Shown one piece after another: positions 31,534 through 43,600 of a DNA stretch of 64,000 bases. Position 1 is the stretch's first letter. Every line of letters begins with the position of its first letter. The notes under the pieces are model-generated. The model saw nothing but the letters and a program-made list of their open reading frames with translations, was not told where the DNA came from and searched no databases. Source of the stretch: Gambelia wislizenii. Lineage: Eukaryota; Chordata; Lepidosauria; Squamata; Crotaphytidae. The stretch covers positions 446,330,687-446,394,686 of the forward strand of contig JAUMIR010000001.1 of the NCBI GenBank assembly GCA_030847615.1, written 5' to 3'. The position numbers and the translations under genes were made by a program.

Positions 31534-34286
31534 AATAATAATAATAATAATAATAATAAAATTATTTATATCCTGCCCTCTACGAAATGCAATCGGGGCG
31601 GCTTACAACAATTAAAATATACATCCAACCCCTCAATCCCACCCACCCCTTAAAATACAATTAAATAATTTAGGAATTAAAAACATACTTAAAAATATTT
31701 TAAAAATTAAATAAAAATAAAGAATAAAAATGAACAATGGACACTGGATGTGGCGAGATTGGGACAAGCGAGATTTCCTTTTTTGACGGCTGGGTATCTA
31801 TTCAGGAAAGGCCTGCCGGAAGAGATCCGTCTTAAGAGCTTTTTTAAAAGCTATTTAGGATGGTGATATGACGGATCTCATCCGGCAGGCCATTCTATAA
31901 TCTGGGAGCGATAGCCAAAAAGGCCCTCCGGGAGGTTGAAGAAAGCCTAGTTTTTAAAGGTTGTAACAAATTCCTCCCAGAGAACTTGAGTGCATGGGGA
32001 GGATTATATGGAAGGAGGCAGTCCCGAAGGTAGGTTGGACCGAAGCCATTTAGAGCTTTAAAGGTGATAATCAACACCTTGTACTGGTCCTGGAAACTAA
32101 TGGGCAGCCAGTGGAGTGATTTTAAGATGGGTGTTATATGGCCTGTTCTGGATGTACCCGAGACCAGTCTGGCTGTCATATTCTATACTAATTGAAGTTT
32201 CCAGACCAAGCACAAGGGTAGCCCCATGTAGAGTGCATTACAGAAATCAAGATAAGAGGTTACCAGAGCATGTACCATGGTCTCAAGATCCCTGACTTCC
32301 AGGAAAGGGTGCAGCTGGTGTATCAACCAAACTGATAACAGGCACTCCTGACCGTCGCATTTACCTGATTCACCATCTGGAGCGGTGGGTCCAGGAGGAC
32401 CCCCAGACTGTGAACATAGTCCTTGGAGGAGAGTGTGACCCCATCCAGGACTGGAGATTGTATCCCAATGCCTGGGTTTGGGGCTGCTACTGTGAGTACC
32501 TCCATTTTATCTGGATTCAGCTTCAATTTGTTTTCCCTCATCCAGTCCTTTACTGCCTTAAGACAATCATTAAAAGAAGAGATATCATCTGAAGTCAGAG
32601 CTGAAGACTGAGGCATAGAGAAATATATCTGGGTGTCATCAGTGTGCTGATAACACCCCGCCCCATGCCTCCGGATGGTCTCTCCCAGTGGCTTCATGTA
32701 TATATTCAATAGCATTGGGGACAGGATGGCGCCTTGTGGGACACCACAATTAAGCTCTTTCCTTGCAGAGCAACTGTCCCCGAGCATCGCCTTCTGGAAT
32801 CTGCCCGAGAGGAAGGAAGGAACCACTGCAGCGCCGTGCCTCCAATTCCTAGCTGTCTCAGGTGATCCAAGAGGATGTTATGATCTATTGTGTCAAAAGC
32901 CGCTGAGAGATCCAATAGCACCAACAGGGTCACACTACCCCTGTCAATGCTCAGGCGAAAGTCATCAGCCAAGGCAACCATGGCAGTCTCAACTCCAAAT
33001 CCCGTCCTAAAGCCAGTTTGAAATGGATCTAGATAATCAGTTTCTTCCAAGACAGCTTGGAGTTGGAGAGCAACCGCCCTATCGATCACCTTGCTCAAAA
33101 AAGGTAGTAAGGAGACTGGCCTATAGTTCTTCATATCCAGAGGGTCAAGGGAAGGTCTTTTTAGGAGCAGTCTAACTGCTGCTTTCTTCAAGCAGGCTGG
33201 AACATGACCTTCCCTAAGGGATACATTGATGATGTCCCTAAGGAACATCCTCAAGACATCACCCCCCTAGACGGCCAGCCACGAAGGGCAAGGGTCAAGA
33301 GGGCAAGTAGTCTTCCTCACTCTACCAAGGAGCTTGTCCACCTCATCAGTACTTACAAATTGAAATTGATCCAGTATAACCTAAATAACGGAGTTACTGG
33401 ATGCCTCATCATTCAAATCTGCTACAACCCCGGCATCCAAGTCGGCTCTTATGTTTGTCTGCAAAGAAGTTGTTAAATGCGTCACAGCAGGTTGTTGTTG
33501 GGTTTAGTAATGGGTTTTGCACAGGTGGGACCTGTGTCAGTTCCCTCACCACCCTAAACAGCTCTGCCGGGCAAGACTCTACAGACGCAATACATGCAGA
33601 AGAGAAAGATTTCCTCGCTGCATGTATTGCCTCTTTGTAGGAACGAAGAAATTTCCTATGACAAGTCCTGTCAGGCAAGAGCTGAGTTTTTCGCCAGATG
33701 CACTCTAGTCGTTGTCCAACCCGCTTCATCTTCCTAAGTTCTTCTGTATACCATGGATGGCGATTTGAAGCGGGTTGGAGAGGACGCTTGGGAGTGATCA
33801 TGTCGATAGCCTTGGTAAGATCAATGTTCCAAGTATTGACCAAGGCTTTGACAGAATCACCGGCGTTACCAACCAATGAACTCTCTAAGGCTTTCTGGAA
33901 TCCAATGGGTTCCATTAACCTTTGAGGGTGGACCATTCTAGTAGGTCCTCCACCCCCGATGGGATGGACAGTGGTTCTGAGTTCAGCCTTGATCAGGAAA
34001 TGGTCCATCCATGACAATGTGGTGGTTTTAGTCACCTCTGACCACAGATATTCCTGTTCCGTATTAAAGACTGCATTGAGGGTATGACCTGCACAATGAG
34101 TGGGCCCGTCGACCAACTGGGGTAGGCCCATGCTTGTCATGGACTCCATGAACTCCTGAGTTGCGTCTGATAAATTTGACAGACTGGTCTCAAGTAGGAT
34201 GTTGAAATCACCCATAACTAACAGGCTGGGTGACTCCAACAACTCCGAGACCAGTTGTGTCAGCTTGGTTAGGGGGTCTGTTAGGC
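31534..34286 (-). mobile_element. L2 LINE, 5'-truncated, with AACCACCT target duplication
   Basis: AACCACCT occurs at 31526-31533 and 34287-34294. The 3' tail is an (AAT)n run (31534-31559) preceded, on the minus strand, by a GTAAGCCGCCCCGATTGC block. The body encodes the polymerase in the minus direction. The MITE sequence is continuous across the insertion, which fixes the order of events: MITE first, L2 second. Confidence 0.9.
31890..34286 (-). pseudogene. L2 polymerase (endonuclease end, RT, C-terminus), broken
   Basis: From the 5' side: endonuclease end SLLVMGDFNILLE, DGPTHCAGHTLNAVF and SWMDHFLIKAEL (34230-33980). Then comes a linker, then RT in 33254-32706 with LKRPSLDPLDMKNYRPVSLL, DPFQTGFRTGFGVETA and LLDLSAAFDTIDHNILLDHL. 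32826-32323 has LNCGVPQGAILSPMLLNIYM and the catalytic box read as YQHTDD (normally YADD), and finally 32179-31895, the SLHWLPI region. Frameshifts occur near 33380, 32800 and 32320. The mutated catalytic box shows decay. Confidence 0.9.
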
Positions 34287-34410
34287 AACCACCTCTGCCA
34301 GAGTGTTGGTGCCTCACCAAATTACAAATCCCAGGATTCCATAGGAAGGAGCCATGGCAAATAATGCAGTTTCAAATTGGAATATTTATGTAGTGTGGAT
34401 GCACCCAGTG

Positions 34411-35656
34411 TGTTAGGATGTCAAGTATTTAATTATAGGCATTCACATTTATTGCTTTTACTTATATTTGTGAGGTTCTGCTTTTAAGTCACAAAGAAAA
34501 TGGTGTAGACATATCAGATAGCAAATAAACTCATTTGCTTATACTGTAGTTTTAGGGTTCAGGGTGTTTTCTATGAATATTGTGCATATTGTGAGATAGA
34601 CAGCAGTTGACCGACTTGTAATGAAAAGAAATTCAGAAGTTAAATACCCATAGTTTGATATTCATGCAGTTCTTCCTGTATTCATTAAATGGCGAGGAAA
34701 ACAAAACAACTTCTAACTTACAGAAGGCAGGTGAGTTACTTTCCTGAATGAAAAAGAAACAGAATCGGTTGGACCCAATCTTACTCATGCTGGACCTACA
34801 AAAATCTGTGGGATTTTAGTAAGGTATCTGGTCTAGGTACAATTAAGACTGGATCTAATTCCAATAGGAACATAGCAGAGTAAGGATTAAGATTCCAGTA
34901 ACAATTGTTATAAGATGAACAGGATTTTTCCTGGACCTACTGTAAAGCAAATTCATTATGAACTGATTACCTCAGAAGATGCAGGGTTATATAAAACTGC
35001 TTTTAAAAACACGCCTATTTTAATATACAAGAATCAATATAAGATCTGATGTATGCCTCAAAATCTGCTACAGTACAAAGATACAGTTTCAAATTAATCT
35101 CTCTGTGTTTGTGTGTGTGTGTAAAGAGAGAGAGAGATTTGTCAAAAGTTTTTCTTAGAAGATTTATTTATGTAGACATTATGTGACATTTCTGGATTCC
35201 TTAACAATATCTAATATCTGAGAGAGTGTTAACGTTGGCTTAAGGCTGTTCTGTTGACATTTATGTTACGTTTGTATTAGGAAAAACAAACTTGTCCTCC
35301 TTACAGTGATGTCTAGTTCTGTGTGTGAATGCTTGCTGTGAAGGTTGTCTGTTCTGGACTCCATTCTTGCCTAGACTAAGAGAACAAAATTGCATCTGTA
35401 GTTTCCAATTTTAAATAGGATTTACAAGGATATTCTCCACATTTTTCTTTGTATTCTTCCGGGTGGGGGGGGGCGCTATTAAAGATTCACACCACATGAT
35501 GTAGTGAAGAGAGTAAAACCTTTCCACTCGTTTCAGAGTTCCTTGTTGGAGAATCCTTTTCTCTTTGGGTCTAACTAATGTAATTATTTCTAAGCACAAA
35601 GCATCTGTTTGTTAAACCAATTTTCATTCGAGCTAGATAGTCCTGTATCTGCAGGC
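34411..35656. other. Intronic sequence without recognised gene
   Basis: Only a short (GT)n(GA)n run at about 35102-35140 and a G-run at 35466-35473 stand out. Confidence 0.5.
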
Positions 35657-36160
35657 TTGTCATTTATAGGGTATGTCATTAGTAGGAACAAGAGCAGTTG
35701 GAACAGGTTCAGAGAAGGGCAGTGAGGATGATAAGAAGTATGGGGAACTAAACATATGAGGAAAGATTGAAGGAGCAGGGCATGTTCAGGTTGGTGAAGA
35801 GAAGACTGCTAGGTGATATGATTACAGTCTTTAAATATCTCACGAGCTGTCACAGAAAGGAGGGGGCAGGTTTGTTCTCTTCTGCACCAGAGGGTAGGAT
35901 CAGGTCTATTGATTTAAAGTTAAAGGAGAGTAGATTTAGATTGAATGTTCAAAGGAACATCTTGACACTGTGAGCAGTTCAGCAATGGAATCAATTACCT
36001 AGAGACGTGGTGGGGTCTCCTTCTCTGGACATCTTCAAAAAGAGGGTGGACAGCTACCTGCTAGAGTTGCTTTAGCTACAGATCCTGCATTGAGCAGGGG
36101 GGGTGGACTAGATGGCACATGAGGCTGCTTCCAGCTCTAGGATTCTTTGACTACATAAAG
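35657..36160 (+). mobile_element. CR1 LINE 3' end, copy d (separate subfamily)
   Basis: It reads EEQLEQVQRRAVRMIRSM-like in pieces (about 35695-35745). The frame 35767-35973 then carries FRLVKRRLLGDMITVFKYLT, equivalent to the FSLEKRRLRGDMIAMFKYLK phrase of the other CR1 copies. It closes with GGGTGGACTAGATGGC and CTTCCAGCTCTAGGATTC. Differences from copies a to c show another CR1 subfamily. Confidence 0.8.
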
Positions 36161-37136
36161 GTACAGTCTTTGAAATCACACAATGACTCTTCTTTTTCCT
36201 CTTTAGAGGTTTTGACTTGCAAAGTGGGCAAGTCGCTACTAGATGTCTCAACAGCAATCTCAGGTAACAAAGCAACCTCTCAGTTTTACTTTTCCCAGCA
36301 GTGGGCTTACATATACCTTAATAGAGCTTTTGATTGTTCTTACCAAGATGTTCAATGTTTTATAAACTAGGACTAGCTTCAAGCTTCTCTGCCCACTACT
36401 TACCCTTAAGTTTGTGCTTTAGGAAATTCACATTCAGCAGAATTCCCTGTCATAGTTTCTTCTTTATCCACCCATAACACACTGTAAGGAATTTTTGAAA
36501 AATCTTGGAGGGATCTTAGGAAAGTACAGTTTTCACCAGTATTTTCCACTTTATACTGCATAATAGGGAGAAGTGCCCCTCTTTCAGGTCTCTCCTTTAT
36601 GGCAGACCACTTCAGTGGACAACATATGATTCCTTCTGACAGCTCTGCTTCCCTTCAGCGTTTGCATGCACATTTCTTTTTCTCAAGAGATTCCACCATT
36701 CCCTGTGTTAGCGTTGGACAATTCTCTGGTTCTTTGTTCATCTAACCTTACAGCCAGATCATGTGATGTTTAGTGAGATTCCGGTCATGGGTTTATTGTT
36801 AAAATGTATAATTGTATTTCTTTAAGGAAATTAGAGTTTATCCAGTCTTAACATATGAGGGAAGAGTTCAGAACAAAATGTCAAAAGCATAAGAATGGCA
36901 GCACTTTGTCTAATGACATAAGTGGACTCAAGGCAAATGGATGTACAGCTGCTGCCATGTGCAGAGGTGAAAGAAAAGTCCAGAGCTTGCTGCACAGTAC
37001 ATGTTGCAAGGACATGGAAAATGAGGAGCATGAATCAGGGAAAGCTAGAAATCATAAAACAATATAAATGGAATGCCTAGACATAACCATACTTGTGTGA
37101 ATGAGCTAAAGTATACAGGAAATGGACATTTTTAAT
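36161..37136. other. Intronic sequence without recognised gene
   Basis: A stretch at 36207-36261 is bounded by CTTTAG and GTAACA and could formally be an exon. Its readings match nothing I recognise. The rest is featureless. Confidence 0.45.
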
Positions 37137-37434
37137 CAATTTTTATTTTATTTTATTTTATTTTATTTAGTTATTTATACCCCGCTCTTCAGCCACAAGG
37201 CTATCAGAGCGGCTTACAAATTGTTTTAAGCAATAGCTATTTACACATCTAACTGCATTAAACAGCTTCCAATGTGTGTTAGCTAATTCCCCCCACAAGT
37301 TGGGTACTCATTTGACCGACCTACGAAAGGATGGAAGACTGAGTGAACCTTGGAGCCCTCTGGAATCGAACTTGCAACTTGCAATGTGGTAACTTGCAGT
37401 ACTGGCATTTAACCACTGCACCACCAGGGCTCCT
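37137..37434 (-). repeat. tRNA-derived SINE with L2-like tail, copy 4
   Basis: (TTTTA)n then a stretch containing ATACCCCGCTCTTCAGCCAC, up to CACCAGGGCTCC at the far end, the reverse complement of the family at 3424-3694. It directly abuts CR1-b, much as copy 1 abuts CR1-a. Confidence 0.85.
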
Positions 37435-37436
37435 TT

Positions 37437-38980
37437 TAATTTTCCAGTGTTTTACTTTGGACCCAATGCTATTCAACATCTTTATCAATGACTTGGATGA
37501 GGGAATAGAGAACATGTTTATCAAATTTGCAGATGACACCAAATTAGGAGGGGTAGCTAATACCCTGGAGGACAGATACAGAATTCAAAATTACTGTAAC
37601 CAATTAGAAAGCTGGATGAAAGCTAACAAAATGAATTTCAACAGGGAGAAATGTAGGATACTACACTTGAGCAGTAAAAATGAAATGCACAGATACAGGA
37701 TGTGTGACACCTGGCTTAATAGCAGTGTATACAAAAGCAATCTAGGAGTCTTAGTGGACCACAAGCTGAACATGAGTCAACAGTGTGATGTGGCAGCCAG
37801 AAAATCCTATGCAATTCTAGACTGCATTGATAGGGGTATAGTGTCTAGAAAATTGAGGGAAGTAATAGTGCCACTCTATTCTGCTTTGGTCATACCTCAC
37901 CTGGAATACTGTGTCCAGTTCTGGGCACCACAATTCAAGAAGAATATTCACAAGCTGGAGCATATCCACAGGAGAGCGATCAAAATGGTGAAAAGTCTGG
38001 AGCCATGCCTAATGAGGAGTGGCTTAGGGAGCTGGGTGTGTTTAGTCTAGAGAACAGAAGGTTAAGTGGTGACATGATAGCCATGTTTAAATATTTGAGG
38101 ATATTTGAGGATGGATCCAAGCTTGTCTTCTGCTGCTCCAGAGACTAGGACACAGAGCAATGAATTCAAACAACAGGAAAAGAGATTCCACTTAAGCATT
38201 AGGAAGAACTTCCTGCCAGTAAGAGCTGTTCAACAGTGGAATGTGCTGCCTTGGAGTGTGGTAGAGTCTCCTCCTTTGGAAGTTTTTAAACTGAGACTTG
38301 ATGGCTATCTGTTGGGAATGGTTTGAGTGTGCATTCATGCATGGCAGGGGGCTGGAGAGGTGGCCCTTGTGGTCTCTTTCAACTCTATGGGCCCATCTAA
38401 ACAGTGAAAATACCCCTCATGCAATTCGCTGGGAATCCTACCAGTCTAATCAGGATCCAGTGCCAATCTGCACTATTTGGAAGAAGGGGGGCCCAAAATG
38501 GCAAAAACAACAGGGTAAAAGCCTTCACAGATTTCCCCGTACTTTTCCAAAAATTGCGAGGCTGGTGCATATTTTTGCTCTTTTTGGATTATCGAACAAT
38601 AAAAAACATGAAGAGAAGCACAAAGCTGATTGGCTGGGTGAGAGCAGGGGTGGGGTTTCCTAGGATGGCAAGTACCTACTGCCAACATGTTGGATTTTCG
38701 CCTTAGCAATCGCTCGCTAAGGCGATTAAAAAAAGGATCAATATTTTCTGTTTTACTTTGGAGAATCGCTCTATTGCACCAGTTTAAAAAAAAACTGCCA
38801 CTGTGAAGAACTAAGGCGAGTAAATCACTTGCAGCTGTCATCAGGAATGCGAGACTTATGGGGACTTCCGAGGCCAGAAAAACTGTTTGGTCTGGTCGCT
38901 GCTGCTGCGAGATGCCAATACTACGGGGTATTTGGGATTTTCCCCACTCATGTAGATGGGCCCAAAGATTCTGTGATCCT
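37437..38980 (+). mobile_element. CR1 LINE, 5'-truncated, copy b
   Basis: The frame 37343-38050 carries DPMLFNIFINDLDEGIENMF, IKFADDTKLGG (FADD intact), NFNREKCRILHLSSKNEMHR, MSQQCDVAARKSYAILDCID and PHLEYCVQFWAPQFKKNIHK. It is followed in another frame by RLSGDMIAMFKYLR (about 38060-38100) and LEVFKLRLDGYLLGM (about 38278-38325). The tail is interrupted by a MITE (38389-38963) and resumes with GATTCTGTGATCC. It is the best-preserved CR1 in the window but lacks the endonuclease half. Confidence 0.9.
38389..38963. mobile_element. MITE with GGGCCCATCTA termini in the CR1-b tail
   Basis: It starts GGGCCCATCTAAACAG and ends CATGTAGATGGGCCC, an inverted pair, and separates CTCTAT from GATTCTGTGATCC of the CR1 3' end. 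It is 575 bp without a transposase; its open frames are incidental. The termini look hAT-like; a clear target duplication was not found. Confidence 0.7.
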
Positions 38981-38989
38981 ATTTATTTA

Positions 38990-39760
38990 GGAAATGGAGT
39001 GACAAAAACTGTTTCAAAGTTGGTGCCTGGAAACCTCTTAATATTACTGAATTAGACACATACTTTGGCATACTGCTCCTGGCAGAGGCGCTTCATGGGC
39101 AGAATGTAGCTTTGGAGAATCTGTGACATTCAAGGTGATGGCACTTCAGAGCAGGAATGAGTGTGAAGAATTTTTCTTCTACTTACAAGGAGTATAAGGT
39201 CTGACAACAAAAAATAATATATACTGTCACACTAAATTAGCTATATTTCTAGATATGTTACCTGTGTTTTTTGAGCAGTTTTGAACATGGTACATACCAG
39301 GGATGGATTTGCTTATTGTATTTAGAGGTAAATGCCTAGTCCAACAGTTTCTGGCTAGTAAAACAGGAAAATGTGGCACAAATGTGTTGTGGTGATGCAG
39401 TACTGAGACATCATATCTTCTGAAGGGAGACATTTGCCTGGGTTGGGGAAGTAAACACTGGGAAGCCCAGCTTTGTTATAGCATTATGACACTACTAGTT
39501 GAACCATGTTTCCATACTGCATAACATTCTGTGAGAGACAATAGTTTTCACTAGTTTAGAACTGGCAGAGGTTCAGTAATGGAAGATCTATTGTACATTA
39601 ACACCATTCAGCAGAATAAGCCATGCACACACCCTGTTACTTCTGCAGAAGGGCAGCAGATATTGTTACTTTATAACAGAACAGTGTATAATTAAAATGA
39701 AAGATGAAAGCTGGTGCTTGCAAGGGCCATTAGAACATCTATGTGTGATGTTCTGGTTGT
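38990..39760 (+). pseudogene. Decayed piggyBac-family transposase
   Basis: Conceptual readings, with frame changes, give LNITELDTYFGILLLAEALH (39030-39090) and FRAGMSVKNF (about 39145), both matching the N-terminal part of the piggyBac DDE domain. Then come KLAIFLDMLPVFFEQF (about 39235-39285) and YIPGMDLLIVFRGKCLVQQF, LASKTGKCGTNVLW (39295-39390), the segment that normally carries a catalytic Asp in an IDEQ-type motif, lost here. A FTSLELAEVQ-like piece (about 39550) and IQQNKP follow. There are many stops. No termini were resolved. It may be an old autonomous copy or the relic of a domesticated locus; the former is likelier. Confidence 0.6.
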
Positions 39761-40668
39761 CTGTAGAATTGCCAGCACAAAGAATGGCCCATTGTTGGAG
39801 GACATTTCACTTGGCCAGGACTATTTTGTTATTAGAGTAGCAAATTACACCACAATATTTTTAATGCTAGGTGATTTTGCAAATAGATAAAAACAGTTGT
39901 TTTCCCTCAAGGTTTATGCCTGTTTCCTAATTTTGAGGGGTTCACAACAAGGATTCCCCCCCCCCCTGTTTTCAGTTGAAAATAATAGCGTTAGTATTTT
40001 TAATGACATAGAAGTTAAACTGTTGCAAAAAAAGGGGGGTGTAAATACTCAAGAAAAATGTTCTGGTTCATGAACCATAACCCTTACAAAAAAAACGGCA
40101 CATGCATGTATACCTGTCCACACGAACATTCTGATTCTAATGAGATTTTAAACATAACAGCTGGTCATGTTGGTTGTCTAAAAATTGATATATGTTAGTT
40201 GTCCAGACTTTTAAAATCCCTCTAATTTCTTTTCTCGAGGTCACCAAACTATTGCAACCCTAGTTCAATGTCACAAAATTATGTGGTTCTTGACTTTGTC
40301 CCAGTGCATGGAGTTAGGATAGTGCATCTTGATATGACAGGAAGCCATGTTATAGTCACCAGATGATGGGTGTCAGTCTATGTATTCCACTGTCAGAATT
40401 CTATAGCCTACATATTTTATAGTGTAGTTATAATGGGAAAGCTAAGACCATATGGAGCTTGGAAGCAATGTCTTGGAAGTAATGTTATTTTGCTATTTTT
40501 TGTTTCGTAGTAAGGGGCTTGTTGCTGCTGCTCTTAAAAGGTTTTGATTAAAAAAAGGCAAATATTGGCTTTCCTTTTTGCATGAGTATACTGTATTTGC
40601 TTGTTGCAGAAATGCTGTCATGGAGGTGGTGGCCATTTTGAGTAGACATTTTTGTGGGAGGACCCAAA
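39761..40668. other. Intronic sequence without recognised gene
   Basis: Only mononucleotide runs (C at 39957-39966, A and G at 40026-40041). No coding or repeat signal recognised. Confidence 0.5.
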
Positions 40669-43600
40669 ATGTCTCTCTCTGGCTTTTCGTTGCAAACGAA
40701 GATTCAGGAAGGACTCATTCCACGCTTTCTGCAAGCGCGCTGATGACTAAAAAGGCCAATCTGAGATAAACAAGTCTGGTTGCAGAAAGCACAGCAGAAG
40801 GTCTCCTTGAGTGATGTTTCCGGGTTGTGATTCTTTCTGCATTGTCGTTTCTCTTCAAGACTTATTCGGCGTGAGTTCTCAAATAAGGCTGCAGCATTGT
40901 GGATAGTGCATCCCCATGCCTCCCGATGTGAGGCCAGGGCGGACCGTTGCAGGTGACCAATTTGGCCGAGCCTGAGATGTTGTTTCAAGGAGTCCTTGTA
41001 TCGCTTTTTTGGAGCGCCCCTCTTACACTGACCCGTAGCGAGTTCACCGTAGTGTACTATTTTTGGGAGGCGATGGTCCTCCATCCTAAAAACATGCCCT
41101 GCCAAGCGCAGCTGTGTTCTCAATATCATGGCCTTAATGCTGGTGATCCCTGCTTGCTCAAGGACAGCAACATTCATCACATAGTCAGTCCAGTGTATAC
41201 TTAGGATTGTGCGTATACAGCGCTGATGAAAGCGTTCACGGAGTCATAAGTGGTGGCGATAGGTGACCCATGTTTCAGATCCATAAAGGAGAATAGACAG
41301 TACAATGGCTCTATACACACTGATTTTTGTGTTTCACCTCAGGTGTTTATTGCTCCAGTCCCTTTTGTAAAGTCTTCCAAATGCGCTATATGCGTTTGCT
41401 AATCTGTGATCCATCTCTTTTTCAATCTTGGCATCTGAGGAGATGATGCTTCCCAGGTAGATGAACTGCCGAACGGACTTGAGTACAGATTGGCCGATGG
41501 CAATGTGGGGATGATGGTGTTCGTCCTGTGGTGCAGGCTGGTAAAGAACTTCCGTTTCCTTAAGGTTGACTTCCAGCCCAAAGAGCTCTGCAGCTGTTGT
41601 GAAGCAGGATGTTAGGCGCTGCAGATCTGCTTCTGTGTGGGCAACAAGGGCAGCATCATCAGCGAAGAGCAGCTCACGGACTAGATAGTTTAGAATCTTA
41701 GTGCGAGCTCTCAGGCGGCTTAGGTTAAACAAGCTACCATCAGTACGATAATGTATATAGATGCCGTCTTCTTCTTCAAGCTCTGCCGTAGACCTTTGAA
41801 GCATCATGCTGAAGAAGATTGTAAATAAAGTTGGAGCAAGAACACAACCTTGCTTCACTCCATTAGTTATTAGAAAGGGCTCTGAAAGAGCATCGCCATA
41901 TCTGACTTGACTGTGCTGGCCCTTGTGTAGCAAGATAATCATTTTGAGGAATTTAGGGGGACATCCTAGTCTTTCCAGGATCTGCCACAGACCTTTTCTA
42001 CTCACAGTGTCGAAGGCTTTGGTGAGGTCAACAAATGTTACATAGAGTCCCTTGTTCTGCTCTCTACATTTCTCTTGCAGTTGTCTAAGGGCAAATACCA
42101 TATCTGTAGTAGTCCTATTGGCTCTGAAGCCACATTGGCTTTCAGGAAGAAGTTCTTCTGCAATAGCAGGAACTAGTTTGTTCAAGAGTATCCTTGCAAG
42201 GATTTTTCCAGCAATAGAGAGCAGTGTTATGCCTCAATAGTTTGAGCAATCGGATTTTGCTCCTTTTTTCTTGTACAGGGTGATGATGACTGCATCTCGG
42301 AGATCTGATGGCAGTTCCCCTTTTCCCCAGCAATTCACAAGGAGTTTGTGGAATTTATCATGGAGTACATGACCTCCATGTTTCCAAATTTCAGGTGGGA
42401 TTCCATCAATCCCAGCTGCCTTGCTGTTTTTCATCTGCTGTATGGCCTTAAGGGTCTCTTCCAAAGTGGGAGCTATGTCCAATTCATTTTTCATCGTTTT
42501 TTGTATCATGTTGGGTAGCTGAGCCTTGGCCTACTCGGTTGGCACTAAAGAGACTTTGAAAATGTTCAGCTGAACGATTCCGGATGGAGGCTTTCTCAGT
42601 AATTAATGTTTGACCATCTGTACTGTATAAGGAGCTTTGGACCTGATAAGTAGGTCCAAACACTGCTTTAAGAGCTTCATAAAATCCTCTATGATCACCC
42701 AGATCTGCACAGCGTTGTGTCTTTTCTGCTATATTGATCCACCACTTGTTCTGCATTTCTCTGAGTTTTTGTTGAAGTTTACTACATGTGAGACGGAAAG
42801 CTGCTTTTCTTACATGGCAGGTTGGCTGGGCGAGGTATGCCTGGTGAGCAGTTTTCTTCTGTGCCAACAGCTCCTGGATCTCTTGGTTGTTTTCATCAAA
42901 CCAGTCTTGATTTTTCTTGTGGGAGAACTCGAGGGATTCTTCTGCAGACTGGAGGATACTGTTTTTGATATGTTGCCAAAGCACTGTAGGAGAAGGATCC
43001 GCAGGATGGTCTTCAAGTTTTGTTTGCAGATTTGCCTGGAAGTAGTCTCTCATGGTAGCTTGTTGAAGATTGTTGACTTTTTGTCTCCTCTTTAAGTTGT
43101 CCCCCCTCTTAGGTTTGAACTTAAGATGAAGATTTAGTTTACATCTTATGAGGTGATGATCTGTTTGGCATTCTGCACTGGGCATCACTCGATTATGGCG
43201 GACATCACGAATGTTTCTCTGACGGACTAGAACATAGTCAATGAGGTGCCAATGTTTGGATCGGGGATCCATCCAGGTTGTCTTCAAGCTATCTTTCTGT
43301 AATAGTCAGCTGTTGTTCTGCACAGAGCTCCGTTATCATTGCAATTTCCAACACCATGCTTGCCTAAAATACCTTTCCAGGCTTCGGAGTTCTTTCCTAC
43401 TCTGGCATTGAAGTCACCAAGGATAATAATTTTATCTTCTACAGGGACTTTTTGTACAAGGTGGCATAGGTCTGTGTAGAATTTGTCTTTCTCTACAGGG
43501 TCAGCTTGCATAGTTGGTGCATATATACTGAAGAGAACAACATGTGGGAGGCGTAAGGAAATAACGCGATCAGAGTGTCCTGTTGGCAAGGTTTCAAGTT

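Larger units (their letters stand above)
31426..34410. mobile_element. hAT-like MITE split by an L2 insertion
   Basis: 31426-31525 (with ACACTACATAAATGTTCC, then GCTCCTTCCTATTGAATCC) and 34310-34410 (with GGATTCCATAGGAAGGAGCC, then ATTTATGTAGTGTGG) are inverted copies. Together they form a short element of a type common in iguanian genomes. The L2 sits between 31534 and 34286. No transposase is present. The 8-bp duplication expected outside the element was not resolved. Confidence 0.75.

Noticed and set aside
42637..43095. 152-codon plus-strand open frame with hydrophobic stretches
   Set aside because: Antisense to LINE-Z, whose protein is recognisable on the minus strand.
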